The notes beneath the pieces are model-generated. The model was given only the letters and a program-made list of their open reading frames with translations, was not told the origin of the DNA and ran no database searches. A DNA stretch of 43,280 nucleotides from contig CAMEWS010000014.1 of assembly GCA_945946765.1 (NCBI GenBank), positions 1 to 43,280 on the forward strand, given 5' to 3'. Position 1 is the first letter of the stretch. Every line of letters begins with the position of its first letter. The translations under genes were made by a program, and so were the position numbers. This document shows, piece after piece, positions 17,158-26,002 of this stretch. The DNA comes from an uncultured Clostridia bacterium (lineage in GTDB: Bacteria > Cyanobacteriota > Vampirovibrionia > Gastranaerophilales > Gastranaerophilaceae).

Positions 17158-17799
17158 ATGGAAAGTGTATTAAAAGATATAAATCCGGTTTTACAAATGT
17201 TACTGGTCATGACGGTATTCTCCATGCTGCCAATGATTTTTACTTGTATGACCAGTTTTTTAAGATATACAATTGTATTTTCCATGCTTAAACAAGCACT
17301 CGGTACACAACAAGTTCCTCCGGGTATTGTGCTTGTCGGCTTGTCCATGATTTTAACAATTTATACAATGAGCCCCGTATTTCAAAAAATGTGGGAAATG
17401 GGTTCCGTTCCGTACCAAAAAAACGGTGATATCGTAATGGCTTTAAATGAAGGTTCAAAACCGCTTAAAGAATTTATGATGAAACAAACAAGACAGTCGG
17501 ATATGACATTTTTTATACAATTATCAGGAGCTCCAAAGCCCAAAAGTCCCGAAGATATAACAATTTGGCAGGTTGCTCCCGCATACATTGTTAGCGAACT
17601 TAAAACCGCTTTTGAAATTGGGTTTGTAATTTATGTTCCGTTTATCGTGTTGGATTTGGTTGTCGCAAACGTACTTTTGGCACTCGGTATGTTCATGTTG
17701 TCACCGACAATCATTTCATTACCGTTTAAACTGCTTATTTTTATTGCGGTAGACGGTTGGAGCATGATTGTTCACGGTTTGGTAACAAGCTTTAATTAA
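17158..17799 (+). CDS. fliP: Flagellar export gate protein FliP
   Basis: 213 residues with the strongly conserved FliP segments SFLRYTIVFSMLKQALGTQQ, PAYIVSELKTAFEIGF and DGWSMIVHGL. It lacks the long N-terminal signal region present in many FliP proteins. Five copies of FliP build the core of the flagellar type III export gate with FliQ and FliR. GGGATA lies before the ATG. Confidence 0.97.
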   Translation: MESVLKDINPVLQMLLVMTVFSMLPMIFTCMTSFLRYTIVFSMLKQALGTQQVPPGIVLVGLSMILTIYTMSPVFQKMWEMGSVPYQKNGDIVMALNEGSKPLKEFMMKQTRQSDMTFFIQLSGAPKPKSPEDITIWQVAPAYIVSELKTAFEIGFVIYVPFIVLDLVVANVLLALGMFMLSPTIISLPFKLLIFIAVDGWSMIVHGLVTSFN

Positions 17800-17852
17800 A
17801 CAGATATTGTCACTCTGAAAGTTTTAAAACAAAAACAATTAAGGATAAAAAT

Positions 17853-18350
17853 ATGGAAATACTACTTGAATATATGGGTAAAGGTCTTATAACAATGTTG
17901 ATGATATCAATGCCATGTGTACTTGTTGCGGCAGGCGTTGGTCTTGTTGTAGGTATTTTACAGGCTGTTACTCAAGTACAAGAACAAACAATTGCTGCAG
18001 CACCCAAAATTCTTGCTGTATTTTTAGTTTTAATGGTTATGGGTGTCGGCTATATAAAACTTTTGACAAACCTTTTAACGGAAGGGTTTCATCTTGCATT
18101 TAACCAAATACCGTCGGCAGACAGTTTTGTGCTTTCCGAAAGTTATCACAAATATACTCGTCCGTTTGATTCCGAGTTTAAGAATGGTAACGGTAGATTT
18201 GATAAACAAGAAATCGGAGATATAATGCGTAATCCCGGAAAAATTCCTTTCATAGATTACAACTCAAAAATAAAACACTATCCTTCTGATAGAATGCCGA
18301 ATCCTCGTCCTAACCTAATTGAAACAAATGCAATAATCAACAGACAATAA
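17853..18350 (+). CDS. fliQ: Flagellar export gate protein FliQ with long C-terminal extension
   Basis: Residues 1-88 form a normal FliQ with two transmembrane helices (about 12-38 and 50-73) and the conserved ATQVQEQT-like motif (AVTQVQEQTIAAAPK, 38-52). FliQ is usually about 90 residues; this protein continues for another 77 hydrophilic residues rich in Asn, Pro, Lys and Tyr with no family I recognise. AAGGA lies before the ATG. No frameshift is evident, because the added part stays open and the next gene starts well beyond. Confidence 0.93.
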   Translation: MEILLEYMGKGLITMLMISMPCVLVAAGVGLVVGILQAVTQVQEQTIAAAPKILAVFLVLMVMGVGYIKLLTNLLTEGFHLAFNQIPSADSFVLSESYHKYTRPFDSEFKNGNGRFDKQEIGDIMRNPGKIPFIDYNSKIKHYPSDRMPNPRPNLIETNAIINRQ

Positions 18351-18478
18351 TTTCATATTATCAACTGATTACGGTTGCTCGTTGAACGGGTGTATACAGT
18401 GAGTACAATCATAACAGAATGTGACAGGTATTCACCGATTAACAAAAGTGAAACCGCACAAACAATTAAGGATAACAG

Positions 18479-18835
18479 ATGAAAAAAATAATTTTAATTT
18501 TAATTTTAATTTTAACTTTAATCAGCAAAGCTGTATCTTTTGCTGCAGAAAACAGCCCTTCTGTTATCAATCTTCATACAGACTGTGCTTATGTTTTGGA
18601 TTTAGATTCAAGACCTATGGAACTGCAAATTACAAACAAAAATGTTGTAAATGCAGAAATAGTAACTGATATACTCGGTGTTGAATCACAGCTTGTGATA
18701 AATACATTTAACGAAGGTATATCTTATATAACATACAAAGCAAATAATATTACTTACACAATCAAAGTCCTTGTAGATAACCAAGAACCCATAGACAAAA
18801 ATCTGTTAGAAATAGACAAAGTTAAAGAGCCGTAA
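18479..18835 (+). CDS. Secreted protein with secretin/pilus N-terminal-like domain
   Basis: 118 residues: signal peptide (1-21, Ile/Leu-rich, ending SFA), then an about 75-residue domain with the pattern of the T2SS-T3SS pilus formation protein N-terminal region (PF13629): VINLHTDCAYVLDLDSRPM, NVVNAEIVTD, LVINTFNEGISYITYKA. In secretins such as CpaC this domain lies in the periplasm. Here it stands alone between fliQ and fliR, an arrangement I do not know from standard flagellar operons. Its stop overlaps the fliR start by one base. Family assignment is by pattern only. The signal peptide is encoded by four copies of a hexamer (18491-18514). Confidence 0.7.
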   Translation: MKKIILILILILTLISKAVSFAAENSPSVINLHTDCAYVLDLDSRPMELQITNKNVVNAEIVTDILGVESQLVINTFNEGISYITYKANNITYTIKVLVDNQEPIDKNLLEIDKVKEP

Positions 18836-19617
18836 TGATAGAAACAATATTACACGAATTTCCTAAATATTTTCCTGAAATCAATTCTGCGCTCGGCAGT
18901 GGAATTCTGATTTTTGCACGTGTTTTAGGCTTTGTAAGATTTGCACCTGTGTTAAACAGAAAAGAAATGGCAGGGATAATAAAGGTTGCTTTTTCTCTAA
19001 TTTTAACAATTATTCTTATGATGACAGTACCCGTAGGTGCTGTGGAAAACGGGTCATCGCTTTTCTTAGGGATAATTCTCAATGTTGCAGCGGGTATGAT
19101 AATCGGTTTTATTGCAAACTGTATTGTACAAGCAATTTCTGCCGCAGGGGACATGATTAACATGCAAATGGGTTTGTCCTCCGCAATGGTGCTTGATCCG
19201 ACAGTAGGAACACAAGTTTCTATTTTAGGCAGTTTTTTCGGGTTACTTGCGGTAATTCTGTTTATACACATTGGCGGAGTGTATTGGCTTATCAATGCTT
19301 TACACCGCAGTTTTGAAGTGTTTCCTATGTATGCACACGCAATTCCTATGAACAAATTAATCAATCAGGAATACTTGGTTACAATTACCTCAAACATTCT
19401 TTATGTCGGTTTGCAGATTGCTTCTCCTGTCTTGCTTGCTACATTGGGTCAAGATTTAATTCTTGGTATAATTTCAAAAACAGCTCCGCAGGTAAACGTT
19501 TTTCAATTGAGCTTTTTATTCAAGCCTGTTTTGGGGGCGGCAATTTTGCTTTGGATTATGCCGATTATTGTCAATGTAATTAACGATTATTTTATTTCGT
19601 TTGCAAAAATATTTTAA
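18835..19617 (+). CDS. fliR: Flagellar export gate protein FliR
   Basis: 260 residues, six predicted hydrophobic segments, with FliR features such as FARVLGFVRFAPVLN near the N-terminus and GDMINMQMGLSSAMVLDP in the middle. FliR completes the FliP5-Q4-R1 export gate. It starts on the last base of the preceding stop (TAATG), so translation is coupled. A strong terminator follows; flhB and flhA are not in this window. Confidence 0.95.
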   Translation: MIETILHEFPKYFPEINSALGSGILIFARVLGFVRFAPVLNRKEMAGIIKVAFSLILTIILMMTVPVGAVENGSSLFLGIILNVAAGMIIGFIANCIVQAISAAGDMINMQMGLSSAMVLDPTVGTQVSILGSFFGLLAVILFIHIGGVYWLINALHRSFEVFPMYAHAIPMNKLINQEYLVTITSNILYVGLQIASPVLLATLGQDLILGIISKTAPQVNVFQLSFLFKPVLGAAILLWIMPIIVNVINDYFISFAKIF

Positions 19618-19619
19618 GA

Positions 19620-19638
19620 GATTTTCATCAAATATTTT
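19620..19638. repeat. Copy 2 of a 19-nt intergenic repeat
   Basis: GATTTTCATCAAATATTTT, identical to 1538-1556, begins 3 nt after the fliR stop. Confidence 0.6.
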
Positions 19639-19660
19639 TTACTTCACATTATAAAATTAT

Positions 19661-19696
19661 AAAAAAGAGGTGTTCAAAAATGAACACCTCTTTTTT
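19661..19696. terminator. Bidirectional terminator between fliR and the OPA transporter
   Basis: AAAAAAGAGGTGTTCA (19661-19676) and TGAACACCTCTTTTTT (19681-19696) form a perfect 16-bp stem with an AAAA loop. It has a run of T on both strands and serves both convergent genes. Confidence 0.95.
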
Positions 19697-19709
19697 ATTG
19701 TCTAAAAGC

Positions 19710-21167
19710 TTATGCAGCTTTTTTCTTAAAGCACATTGGTAAGCAAATCGCTGCACAAATCAATGCTGAAATTCCCCAGAATGCTAACGCACCGTTCCAG
19801 CCGAATTTGTCAACAACAAGCCCTGTACCCAAACCTGAAAGCATTGCACCCAAGTAACCGAATGTACCTGTAAAGCCTGTAACAGCAGATGCAACTTTCT
19901 TTGAGCTTGATTCGATAGCACAAACACCGCCGATAAGCATTTGCGGACCGTATGTAAAGAATCCCGAAAAACCTATTAACAAGATATCAATTACACCAGA
20001 ACCGTTAATTTTTAAAACATCAACAAGTGTTTTGCCTGTCAATGCAAAGAATGCTGTATCAATAAAGTTTTCGCCCGTACCGTTGAAGTACAAACCTGTC
20101 ATACAAACTATTACGCCGATTAAGAAAATTACGTTAATCGGTGCTCTTGCGCCTTTAAATATTTTGTCGGAAATTACACCTGCGGAAATTGTTCCGAAGA
20201 AACCGAACAAAGGCAAGCAGGCAAGCTTCATTGAAGCAAGCTCAAGAGTATTGTCTTTAGCCTCAACGAGATATTTGATAATCCAGTCTTCCGTACCAAA
20301 TCTTATTACATATACAAATACGTAAGCCATTGCCAAAGCCCAGATAGCTTTGTTTGTTAATACATTTTTTACAAGAATTTGAATATATGACATTCCGTCA
20401 TCTTCTTCTTCGGTTTTTGCCGCCTCTTTAACTTTTTCGGGTTCTCTGTATTCTTCAATATCAGGAAGACCGATAGTTTGCGGTTTATCTCTAAGACGGT
20501 TAAACATCCATAAAGCAACAAGAATTGCTAACGTACCGGGGATGTAAAACGCAGCTTGCCAGCCGAATTTTGCAATTACAAAACCCGAAAGAATTACCGC
20601 AAGGAATGTACCTGTTTGGTGTGAAGTTGACCACATAGCCCACTTTGTAGCTCTTTCGGAGTTAGAAAACCAGTATGTTAAACTTTTAGCAACAGGCGGG
20701 AATCCCATTGATTGAAACCAACCGTTACATCCCCAAAAGAATGCTAACACCCACAACAAAATTGTTGCTGAAGGCAAACCAAAGAATGTGAATTTGCCTG
20801 GGGTAAATACAAAAAAGCTTAACGCAAAGCAAATGTTAGCAAGCCCTGCAAGGATTAAGCCCGTAGGTAAAAATTTTCTTACATCGGAACGGTCTGCAAT
20901 CATACCGTTAACAAATTTACCGATGGCATAAGTTAAATACAATGAACTGCCGATAACACCCAATTCTAAGTTGGTATATCCCAACTCTTTACTCATTGAA
21001 GGCAAAGCTGCCGCAATGTTCTTTTTACAAAGGTAAAACATTGCATAACCTATAAAGCAGGAATAAAACATTCTCAATCTGAAATGAGAATATGTTTTTT
21101 TAATTTGTTCTTCATCTTTGATTGGTTCTGCAATCGGAGGTTCTTTAAAAAATCCTAATAATCCCAT
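19710..21167 (-). CDS. OPA-family MFS transporter (GlpT/UhpT/UhpC-like)
   Basis: 485 residues with about 12 transmembrane helices. The segment RLRMFYSCFIGYAMFYLCKKNIAAALP near the N-terminus is typical of organophosphate:phosphate antiporters (glycerol-3-phosphate, hexose-phosphate), as is the WFxxxERATKWAMWSTSHQTG loop. Such proteins import sugar phosphates in exchange for phosphate. The frame is open to 21434, but the extra 89 residues are AT-rich low-quality sequence, and the ATG at 21167 (MGLLGFFKEP) fits the family. Only a poor AGAG ribosome site precedes it. Exact substrate cannot be told from sequence. Confidence 0.9.
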   Translation of the reverse strand: MGLLGFFKEPPIAEPIKDEEQIKKTYSHFRLRMFYSCFIGYAMFYLCKKNIAAALPSMSKELGYTNLELGVIGSSLYLTYAIGKFVNGMIADRSDVRKFLPTGLILAGLANICFALSFFVFTPGKFTFFGLPSATILLWVLAFFWGCNGWFQSMGFPPVAKSLTYWFSNSERATKWAMWSTSHQTGTFLAVILSGFVIAKFGWQAAFYIPGTLAILVALWMFNRLRDKPQTIGLPDIEEYREPEKVKEAAKTEEEDDGMSYIQILVKNVLTNKAIWALAMAYVFVYVIRFGTEDWIIKYLVEAKDNTLELASMKLACLPLFGFFGTISAGVISDKIFKGARAPINVIFLIGVIVCMTGLYFNGTGENFIDTAFFALTGKTLVDVLKINGSGVIDILLIGFSGFFTYGPQMLIGGVCAIESSSKKVASAVTGFTGTFGYLGAMLSGLGTGLVVDKFGWNGALAFWGISALICAAICLPMCFKKKAA

Positions 21168-21401
21168 ATACGCTCTCTCTCTAATTTTGTCCAGTGTAAA
21201 AATTATCACAAAAACATGTGCCAAAAACAACTTAATCATAAAGGGATGTAACAGATTATGCCTCCAAGTTATAATGCAGCCGGAAATTATATTGTGTATG
21301 AATGAATTATCAAGACTGTATCTAAGAAATTTTAAATCATACGGATGTTTACAAGAATATTTGCATAAGTTAAAATTGGCATAAAATTTATAGGAGCAGT
21401 T

Positions 21402-22739
21402 ATGGAACACTTTTTTAATTATATTCAATCGCATGCACTTGTTATTTCATCTGCAATTTTAATCATTGCATACATTTTTATCGCTTGGGAAAAGATATCC
21501 AAAGTTACGGTAGCAATGCTGGGTGCTGCCATTACACTTGTGCTCGGTTTGCTTACTCAATCCAAAGGTCATGAAGCAGTAATTGACCCGCACTATTTTA
21601 TCAATTTTGTAGATTTTAACGTAATTTTTCTTTTAATAAGCATGATGATAATAGTAAGTATAGCAAGCAAAAGCGGTATATTTACGTGGATAGCAAACGC
21701 ACTTTTGAAAAAAACCAAAGGTCATCCCACTTTGATTTTAATAACTTTGGGAATATTTACGGCGGTTGCATCAGCGTTTTTGGATAACGTTACAACGGTA
21801 ATACTTGTTGTGCCTATTACTTTCCTTGCCGCAAAAAAATTGGACATAAACCCTATTCCTTTTTTAATAACGGAAATTTTAACTTCCAACATAGGCGGTA
21901 CGGCTACACTTATTGGCGACCCGCCAAACATTATTATAGGAAGTAAAGCAGGTTTTTCGTTTATGACATTTTTAAACGAATTAACGGGAATCGTGTTGAT
22001 AATTCTTGCCGTTACAATGTCAATTTTATGGCTGTGTTTTAGAAAAGACCTTGTTGCCTCAAAAGAAAAAATGGAGGCTGTTGCAGAATTGGACAACTCT
22101 CAAACAATTACGGATAAAAAACTTGCAATACGTTCATCCATAGTGCTTGCACTTGTCATATTAGGTTTTGTTCTTCACGATATAATTCACATGGAATCTT
22201 ATGTAATAGCACTTTTAGGTGCAAGCTTTTTGATGATATTTGAAAGTCCCAAGCGTGTCTTAAACGGAATAGAATGGAACACGATATTTTTCTTTATCGG
22301 TTTGTTTATTATAATCGGAGGATTTGAAGCCGCAGGCGGTATTTCCGTTATGGCAAAATGGATACTCAATGTCACCCACGGAAGTGAATCGGCTACCGCA
22401 ATGCTTATTTTATGGGCATCGGGAATTCTATCGGGTATTGTAGACAATATTCCTTACACAGCAACAATGGCACCTATGATTTATCAAATACAACTGGCTC
22501 AAGGTGTTGAATACGCACATCCTTTGTGGTGGTGTTTGTCACTGGGTGCTTGTTTGGGCGGAAACATGACGATTATCGGTGCCGCAGCAAACGTTATTGT
22601 TTCAGAAACTGCCGCCGCACACGGCAAACCGATTTCGTTTATGAAATATCTTAAATACGGTATATTAATAACTTTCGTTTCCTTGTTATTAAGTTCGGGT
22701 TATATTTACTTTAGATTTTTAATTCATGCAGCAAGTTAA
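21402..22739 (+). CDS. ArsB/NhaD-type ion transporter
   Basis: 445 residues, 11-12 hydrophobic segments, belonging to the ion transporter superfamily (ArsB, NhaD, CitM). Both halves carry the family loops: FLDNVTTVILVVPIT with NIGGTATLIGDPPNIIIGSKAGF, and GIVDNIPYTATMAP with CLGGNMTIIGAAANVIVSE. The two-fold repeat suggests an elevator-type carrier. Sodium/proton antiport or anion efflux are possible; sequence alone does not decide. AGGAG precedes the ATG. It is divergent from the OPA transporter with 234 bp between the starts. Confidence 0.9.
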   Translation: MEHFFNYIQSHALVISSAILIIAYIFIAWEKISKVTVAMLGAAITLVLGLLTQSKGHEAVIDPHYFINFVDFNVIFLLISMMIIVSIASKSGIFTWIANALLKKTKGHPTLILITLGIFTAVASAFLDNVTTVILVVPITFLAAKKLDINPIPFLITEILTSNIGGTATLIGDPPNIIIGSKAGFSFMTFLNELTGIVLIILAVTMSILWLCFRKDLVASKEKMEAVAELDNSQTITDKKLAIRSSIVLALVILGFVLHDIIHMESYVIALLGASFLMIFESPKRVLNGIEWNTIFFFIGLFIIIGGFEAAGGISVMAKWILNVTHGSESATAMLILWASGILSGIVDNIPYTATMAPMIYQIQLAQGVEYAHPLWWCLSLGACLGGNMTIIGAAANVIVSETAAAHGKPISFMKYLKYGILITFVSLLLSSGYIYFRFLIHAAS

Positions 22740-22759
22740 GAAATAAAAAATTAAGCAAT

Positions 22760-22789
22760 AAAAAAGCCGATTATTATATCGGCTTTTTT
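22760..22789. terminator. Bidirectional terminator after the ion transporter
   Basis: AAAAAAGCCGAT (22760-22771) and ATCGGCTTTTTT (22778-22789), a 12-bp perfect stem with a 6-nt loop and T runs on both strands, between convergent genes. Confidence 0.93.
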
Positions 22790-22812
22790 ATTTAATAATT
22801 ATTTATTACTAA

Positions 22813-23184
22813 TTATTCTGCAGATTGCGCTGCTTTTTTAGCCTTGTGAGATTTAACTGCATCAATACATTTGTCAACAACAAAGCCCACTGTTAATGCA
22901 CCCAACATAATCATTGCAACTCCGCAAGCTAATTCAGCACGTGCTATTTGTTTTGATTTTTTAAGGAAGTCTTTAAAGGGAACAGCTTCTTTTACTTGGT
23001 TAGCTAATTGATCATACTTATAATTTGCTCTGCGGTATATTTCTGCCGGTTCCATTTCGCCATCTAATGCTTGCAATGCAGCATATGCTGAAGCTGCTGC
23101 TCCTGCAAAAGCGGAGGTTTTTCTTGCGACTGTTGAATTTTTTTGTTGAATTGGCTGAGAATTGTTTATTGGGGAAACTGACAT
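22813..23184 (-). CDS. Small membrane protein of unknown function
   Basis: 123 residues: a polar Ser/Gln-rich start, an Ala-rich stretch (about 27-39), a helical charged middle and one hydrophobic segment (about 86-106, GVAMIMLGALTVGFVVDKC) followed by a basic tail ending KSHKAKKAAQSAE. No family recognised. AAGGAG lies before the ATG, so expression is likely. It stands alone between the ion transporter and dapL, with terminators on both sides. Confidence 0.78.
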   Translation of the reverse strand: MSVSPINNSQPIQQKNSTVARKTSAFAGAAASAYAALQALDGEMEPAEIYRRANYKYDQLANQVKEAVPFKDFLKKSKQIARAELACGVAMIMLGALTVGFVVDKCIDAVKSHKAKKAAQSAE

Positions 23185-23283
23185 TTCACTTGCTCCTTTT
23201 TATAAAAACTAACATTCACACAAACAACTAAAATAAAAATTTTTGCTAATAAAAATTGTATTGTAACAATTAATTAATAAATA

Positions 23284-23310
23284 AAACAGGAGCTTTTTAG
23301 ACTCCTGTTT
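23284..23310 (-). terminator. dapL terminator
   Basis: AAACAGGAG (23284-23292) and CTCCTGTTT (23302-23310), 9-bp stem, 9-nt loop, T-rich on the minus strand. It lies just after the dapL stop. Confidence 0.8.
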
Positions 23311-23317
23311 ATTATTT

Positions 23318-24496
23318 TTATTTTGACATCTTGTAGCTTATGCCTGCGCGTTTCATGCGGTTTAGAGCTTCTCTCAACTCGTTTGCGGGTCTTGTTAAAG
23401 AAACTCTGAAGAATCCTTCGCCGCAGCTTCCATAGCCATTTCCCGGCGGTATAACAACATGAGCTTTTTCTAACATAACGGTTGCAAATTCTTCTGATGT
23501 AAACCCTGCGGGAACAGGTAACCAAAGGTAGAATGTAGCTTTAGAAGGTTCTACATGCCAGCCCAAATCTCTAAAACCGTCTTCTAGAATTTCTTTACGT
23601 TCTTTGTACATAGCAAGCAGTTTTTCTGTTTGCTCGGACGGAGCGTTATAGGCTTCTTGTGCGGCGTCTTGAATAGCTTTAAAAGTACCGGAATCGATGT
23701 TGTTTTTGATTGTACCGAGAGCTTTTACTGCTTGTTCGTTACCGCAAACAAAACCGACCCTCCAGCCTGTCATGTTATAAGATTTTGAATGTGAATAGAA
23801 CTCAATTGTGCAGTCCATTGCACCTTCAACCTCTAATACAGACGGGGCTTTGTATCCGTCATAAGTCATTTCTGAATATGCCATATCGGAACATAAAAGA
23901 ATATCATACTTTTTACAAAAATCTACGGCTTTTTTGAAAAATTCTTTATCCGCAACAGCCGCAGTAGGGTTGTTCGGATAGTTTATAAACATAAGTTTTG
24001 ATTTTTTTGCAACATCTTCGGGAATTGCATCTAAATCAGGTAAAAATTTATTTTCCGCTTTTAAAGGCATGGAATAAGGTGTTCCGCCTGCAAAAATAGT
24101 AGCGTTTTTGTAAACAGGATATCCGGGGTCGGGTATCAAAGTGTAATCACCTTCATCTACAAATGCAAAAAATACGTGAGCAATCGCTTCTTTAGAACCG
24201 ATATTTGCAAGCATTTGTGTATCAGGATTCAATTCAACACCAAAACGTTTTTTCATCCAATCACAAGAGGCTTTTCTAAAAGCAGCAGTACCGTTATAGG
24301 GCGGATAATCGTGGTTTCTCGGATTATCAATTGCCGTATGCATTGCTTCAACTACTGCAGGTATTGTCGGAGTGTCAGGGTCGCCGATACCCAGTGAAAT
24401 AATATCGTGACCTTTAGCCTTTGCTTCTGCAATTTTTCTATCTATTTCCGCAAACAAATACGGAGGAATTTTGTCTAATCTTTGTGATTGTCTCAT
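23318..24496 (-). CDS. dapL: LL-diaminopimelate aminotransferase
   Basis: 392-residue PLP-dependent class I/II aminotransferase. Seen: LGIGDPDTPT (35-44), PDPGYPVY (122-129), NYPNNPTAA (172-180) and the PLP lysine in SHSKSYNMTGWR (Lys238). The sequence matches the DapL route that converts tetrahydrodipicolinate directly to LL-diaminopimelate, used by Cyanobacteria, Chlamydia and some anaerobes for lysine and peptidoglycan. GGGAG precedes the ATG and a perfect TATAAT lies about 25 nt further up. Other close aminotransferases (alanine, aspartate) are possible but fit less well. Confidence 0.9.
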   Translation of the reverse strand: MRQSQRLDKIPPYLFAEIDRKIAEAKAKGHDIISLGIGDPDTPTIPAVVEAMHTAIDNPRNHDYPPYNGTAAFRKASCDWMKKRFGVELNPDTQMLANIGSKEAIAHVFFAFVDEGDYTLIPDPGYPVYKNATIFAGGTPYSMPLKAENKFLPDLDAIPEDVAKKSKLMFINYPNNPTAAVADKEFFKKAVDFCKKYDILLCSDMAYSEMTYDGYKAPSVLEVEGAMDCTIEFYSHSKSYNMTGWRVGFVCGNEQAVKALGTIKNNIDSGTFKAIQDAAQEAYNAPSEQTEKLLAMYKERKEILEDGFRDLGWHVEPSKATFYLWLPVPAGFTSEEFATVMLEKAHVVIPPGNGYGSCGEGFFRVSLTRPANELREALNRMKRAGISYKMSK

Positions 24497-24595
24497 TGTA
24501 AATCTCCCTGAGTACTATTCTGAAAAAATTATAACATAATTGGGAGAATATGAAATTACATTTATTGATGTTGGTTTTATCAAGTCGACAATCTT

Positions 24596-25165
24596 TTAAT
24601 TAAACTTTGTCTGTGCGGCATTAAGCCCTTCTTGCAAATACAAATCAACCGCATCTGCTGTGTTTTTTAATACAGGTTTAAGCCCGTCCAACTGTTCCTG
24701 CGTAAAGTTTTGCAATACATAAACCTCTGAAGGTAATGGAGGTTGAGGTCCTATGCCGATTTTTAAACGGTCAAAACTGTTGTTTCCGCTTAAAACTCTA
24801 ATAATTGATTTTATACCGTTGTGACCGCCGTCAGAGCCTTTGGCACGGAACCGCATTTTCCCTACAGGCATAGCCAAATCGTCATAAATAACAAGAATAT
24901 CTTCTTTGGGGATTTTATAAAAATTCATTACCGCAATTAAAGAATCACCCGAAAGATTCATAAAAGTGTGAGGTTTTAAAAACATTATAGATTCACCGTT
25001 GCGGTTAATTTTTGCAATTTCTCCGTTAAATTTTGATTCGAATTTAAAATCAAAGCCCCAATTGTACGCCATATAATCCAATGCCATAAAACCCGCATTG
25101 TGTCGGGTAAATTTGTATTTATCTCCCGGGTTGCCCAGTCCTGTTATAAGTTTCATCGCTGCCAT
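24596..25165 (-). CDS. pth: Peptidyl-tRNA hydrolase
   Basis: 189 residues. GLGNPGDKYKFTRHNAGFMALD holds the catalytic His (RHN) and substrate loop; MNLSG, YDDLAMPVGKMR, GSDGGHNGIKSI and FDRLKIGIG are all Pth signatures. It releases tRNA from stalled peptidyl-tRNAs. Two starts are possible (MAAMKL or MKL); the upstream ribosome binding site is poor, so I keep the longer. It lies 99 nt before dapL on the same strand. Confidence 0.97.
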   Translation of the reverse strand: MAAMKLITGLGNPGDKYKFTRHNAGFMALDYMAYNWGFDFKFESKFNGEIAKINRNGESIMFLKPHTFMNLSGDSLIAVMNFYKIPKEDILVIYDDLAMPVGKMRFRAKGSDGGHNGIKSIIRVLSGNNSFDRLKIGIGPQPPLPSEVYVLQNFTQEQLDGLKPVLKNTADAVDLYLQEGLNAAQTKFN

Positions 25166-25400
25166 ATTTATACTTTCTTTAAAATTTTATAAAAAATAAG
25201 ATTGTCCCTGACGTTACATCCTTTTTACCAATAACAAAAAGTTAAAAACCGTTTATCAATATAATGTAAGTTTGAATTTTCTGCAATGACAAATCTCAAA
25301 TTATTTATGAATCGAAACTACATATAAATATTCGGTACCGCCAACAAATCCAAAACGCCATTTAACTTTATCACATATATTTTAGGGACGGAGGGGACTA

Positions 25401-25967
25401 ATGTCAACCAAAAGTAAATCCATAGTAAATTTAAAAAGTAGTGAAAAGGTTGCCAACTTTTTAGAATCAAACCATCTTCATAAAAAAGATTTTGCCGAAA
25501 TGATAGGTGTCACACTTTCTTATGTATACAATTTGATTGATAACGCAATTCCTTTTTCTACAAGGGGGTTAACACTGGAAAGAATTGCCACCGTAATGGA
25601 CGTTGAACCTGAAGAATTTGTAGAATACAAAATTCCGCAAGAACCTTTGTTACTGGACGATTCAATTGAGTTTTTAAGACAAAAACAAGACGAAAAAGGT
25701 ATTTCAACCGTTCAATTGTTAAAAAGTTTCCCGAGAAAAAAACGGGTGGAAATTGTTGATATTTTAAGAGGGGCAAGACCTATACCGCTGGACTGGAAAG
25801 AACTTTCCTTAATCGCACAGGTTTTGGATATTAACAAAGAAGAAATCTATCCGTATTGGGAAGAAAGAGCCAGACAATTAATGCAAACAGCAGGCATGAA
25901 CCTGCAAACAAATCAAGGATTGGTAGATGCAATGTTTGATTGCGCAAGAAATTATGTAGACAAGTAA
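25401..25967 (+). CDS. Regulator with two tandem XRE-like helix-turn-helix domains
   Basis: 188 residues. Residues about 14-73 form a XRE-type HTH (KKDFAEMIGVTLSYVYNLI, then LERIATVMDVEPEEF). Residues about 90-150 repeat the plan (KGISTVQLLKSFPRKKRVEIVDIL, then LSLIAQVLDINKEEI). The second copy is more divergent. No ligand domain is seen. A strong GGAGGGG ribosome binding site precedes the ATG. It stands just before a two-component pair but with its own 235-bp upstream region. Target unknown; DNA binding is inferred. Confidence 0.82.
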   Translation: MSTKSKSIVNLKSSEKVANFLESNHLHKKDFAEMIGVTLSYVYNLIDNAIPFSTRGLTLERIATVMDVEPEEFVEYKIPQEPLLLDDSIEFLRQKQDEKGISTVQLLKSFPRKKRVEIVDILRGARPIPLDWKELSLIAQVLDINKEEIYPYWEERARQLMQTAGMNLQTNQGLVDAMFDCARNYVDK

Positions 25968-26002
25968 GTTAAACTCTGACTCTTTTGAGTTATTTTATTG
26001 CA

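Noticed and set aside
21168-21434. N-terminal extension of the OPA transporter
   Set aside because: The extra 89 residues are Cys/Phe/Tyr/Asn-rich and unlike the family; the ATG at 21167 gives a normal protein.
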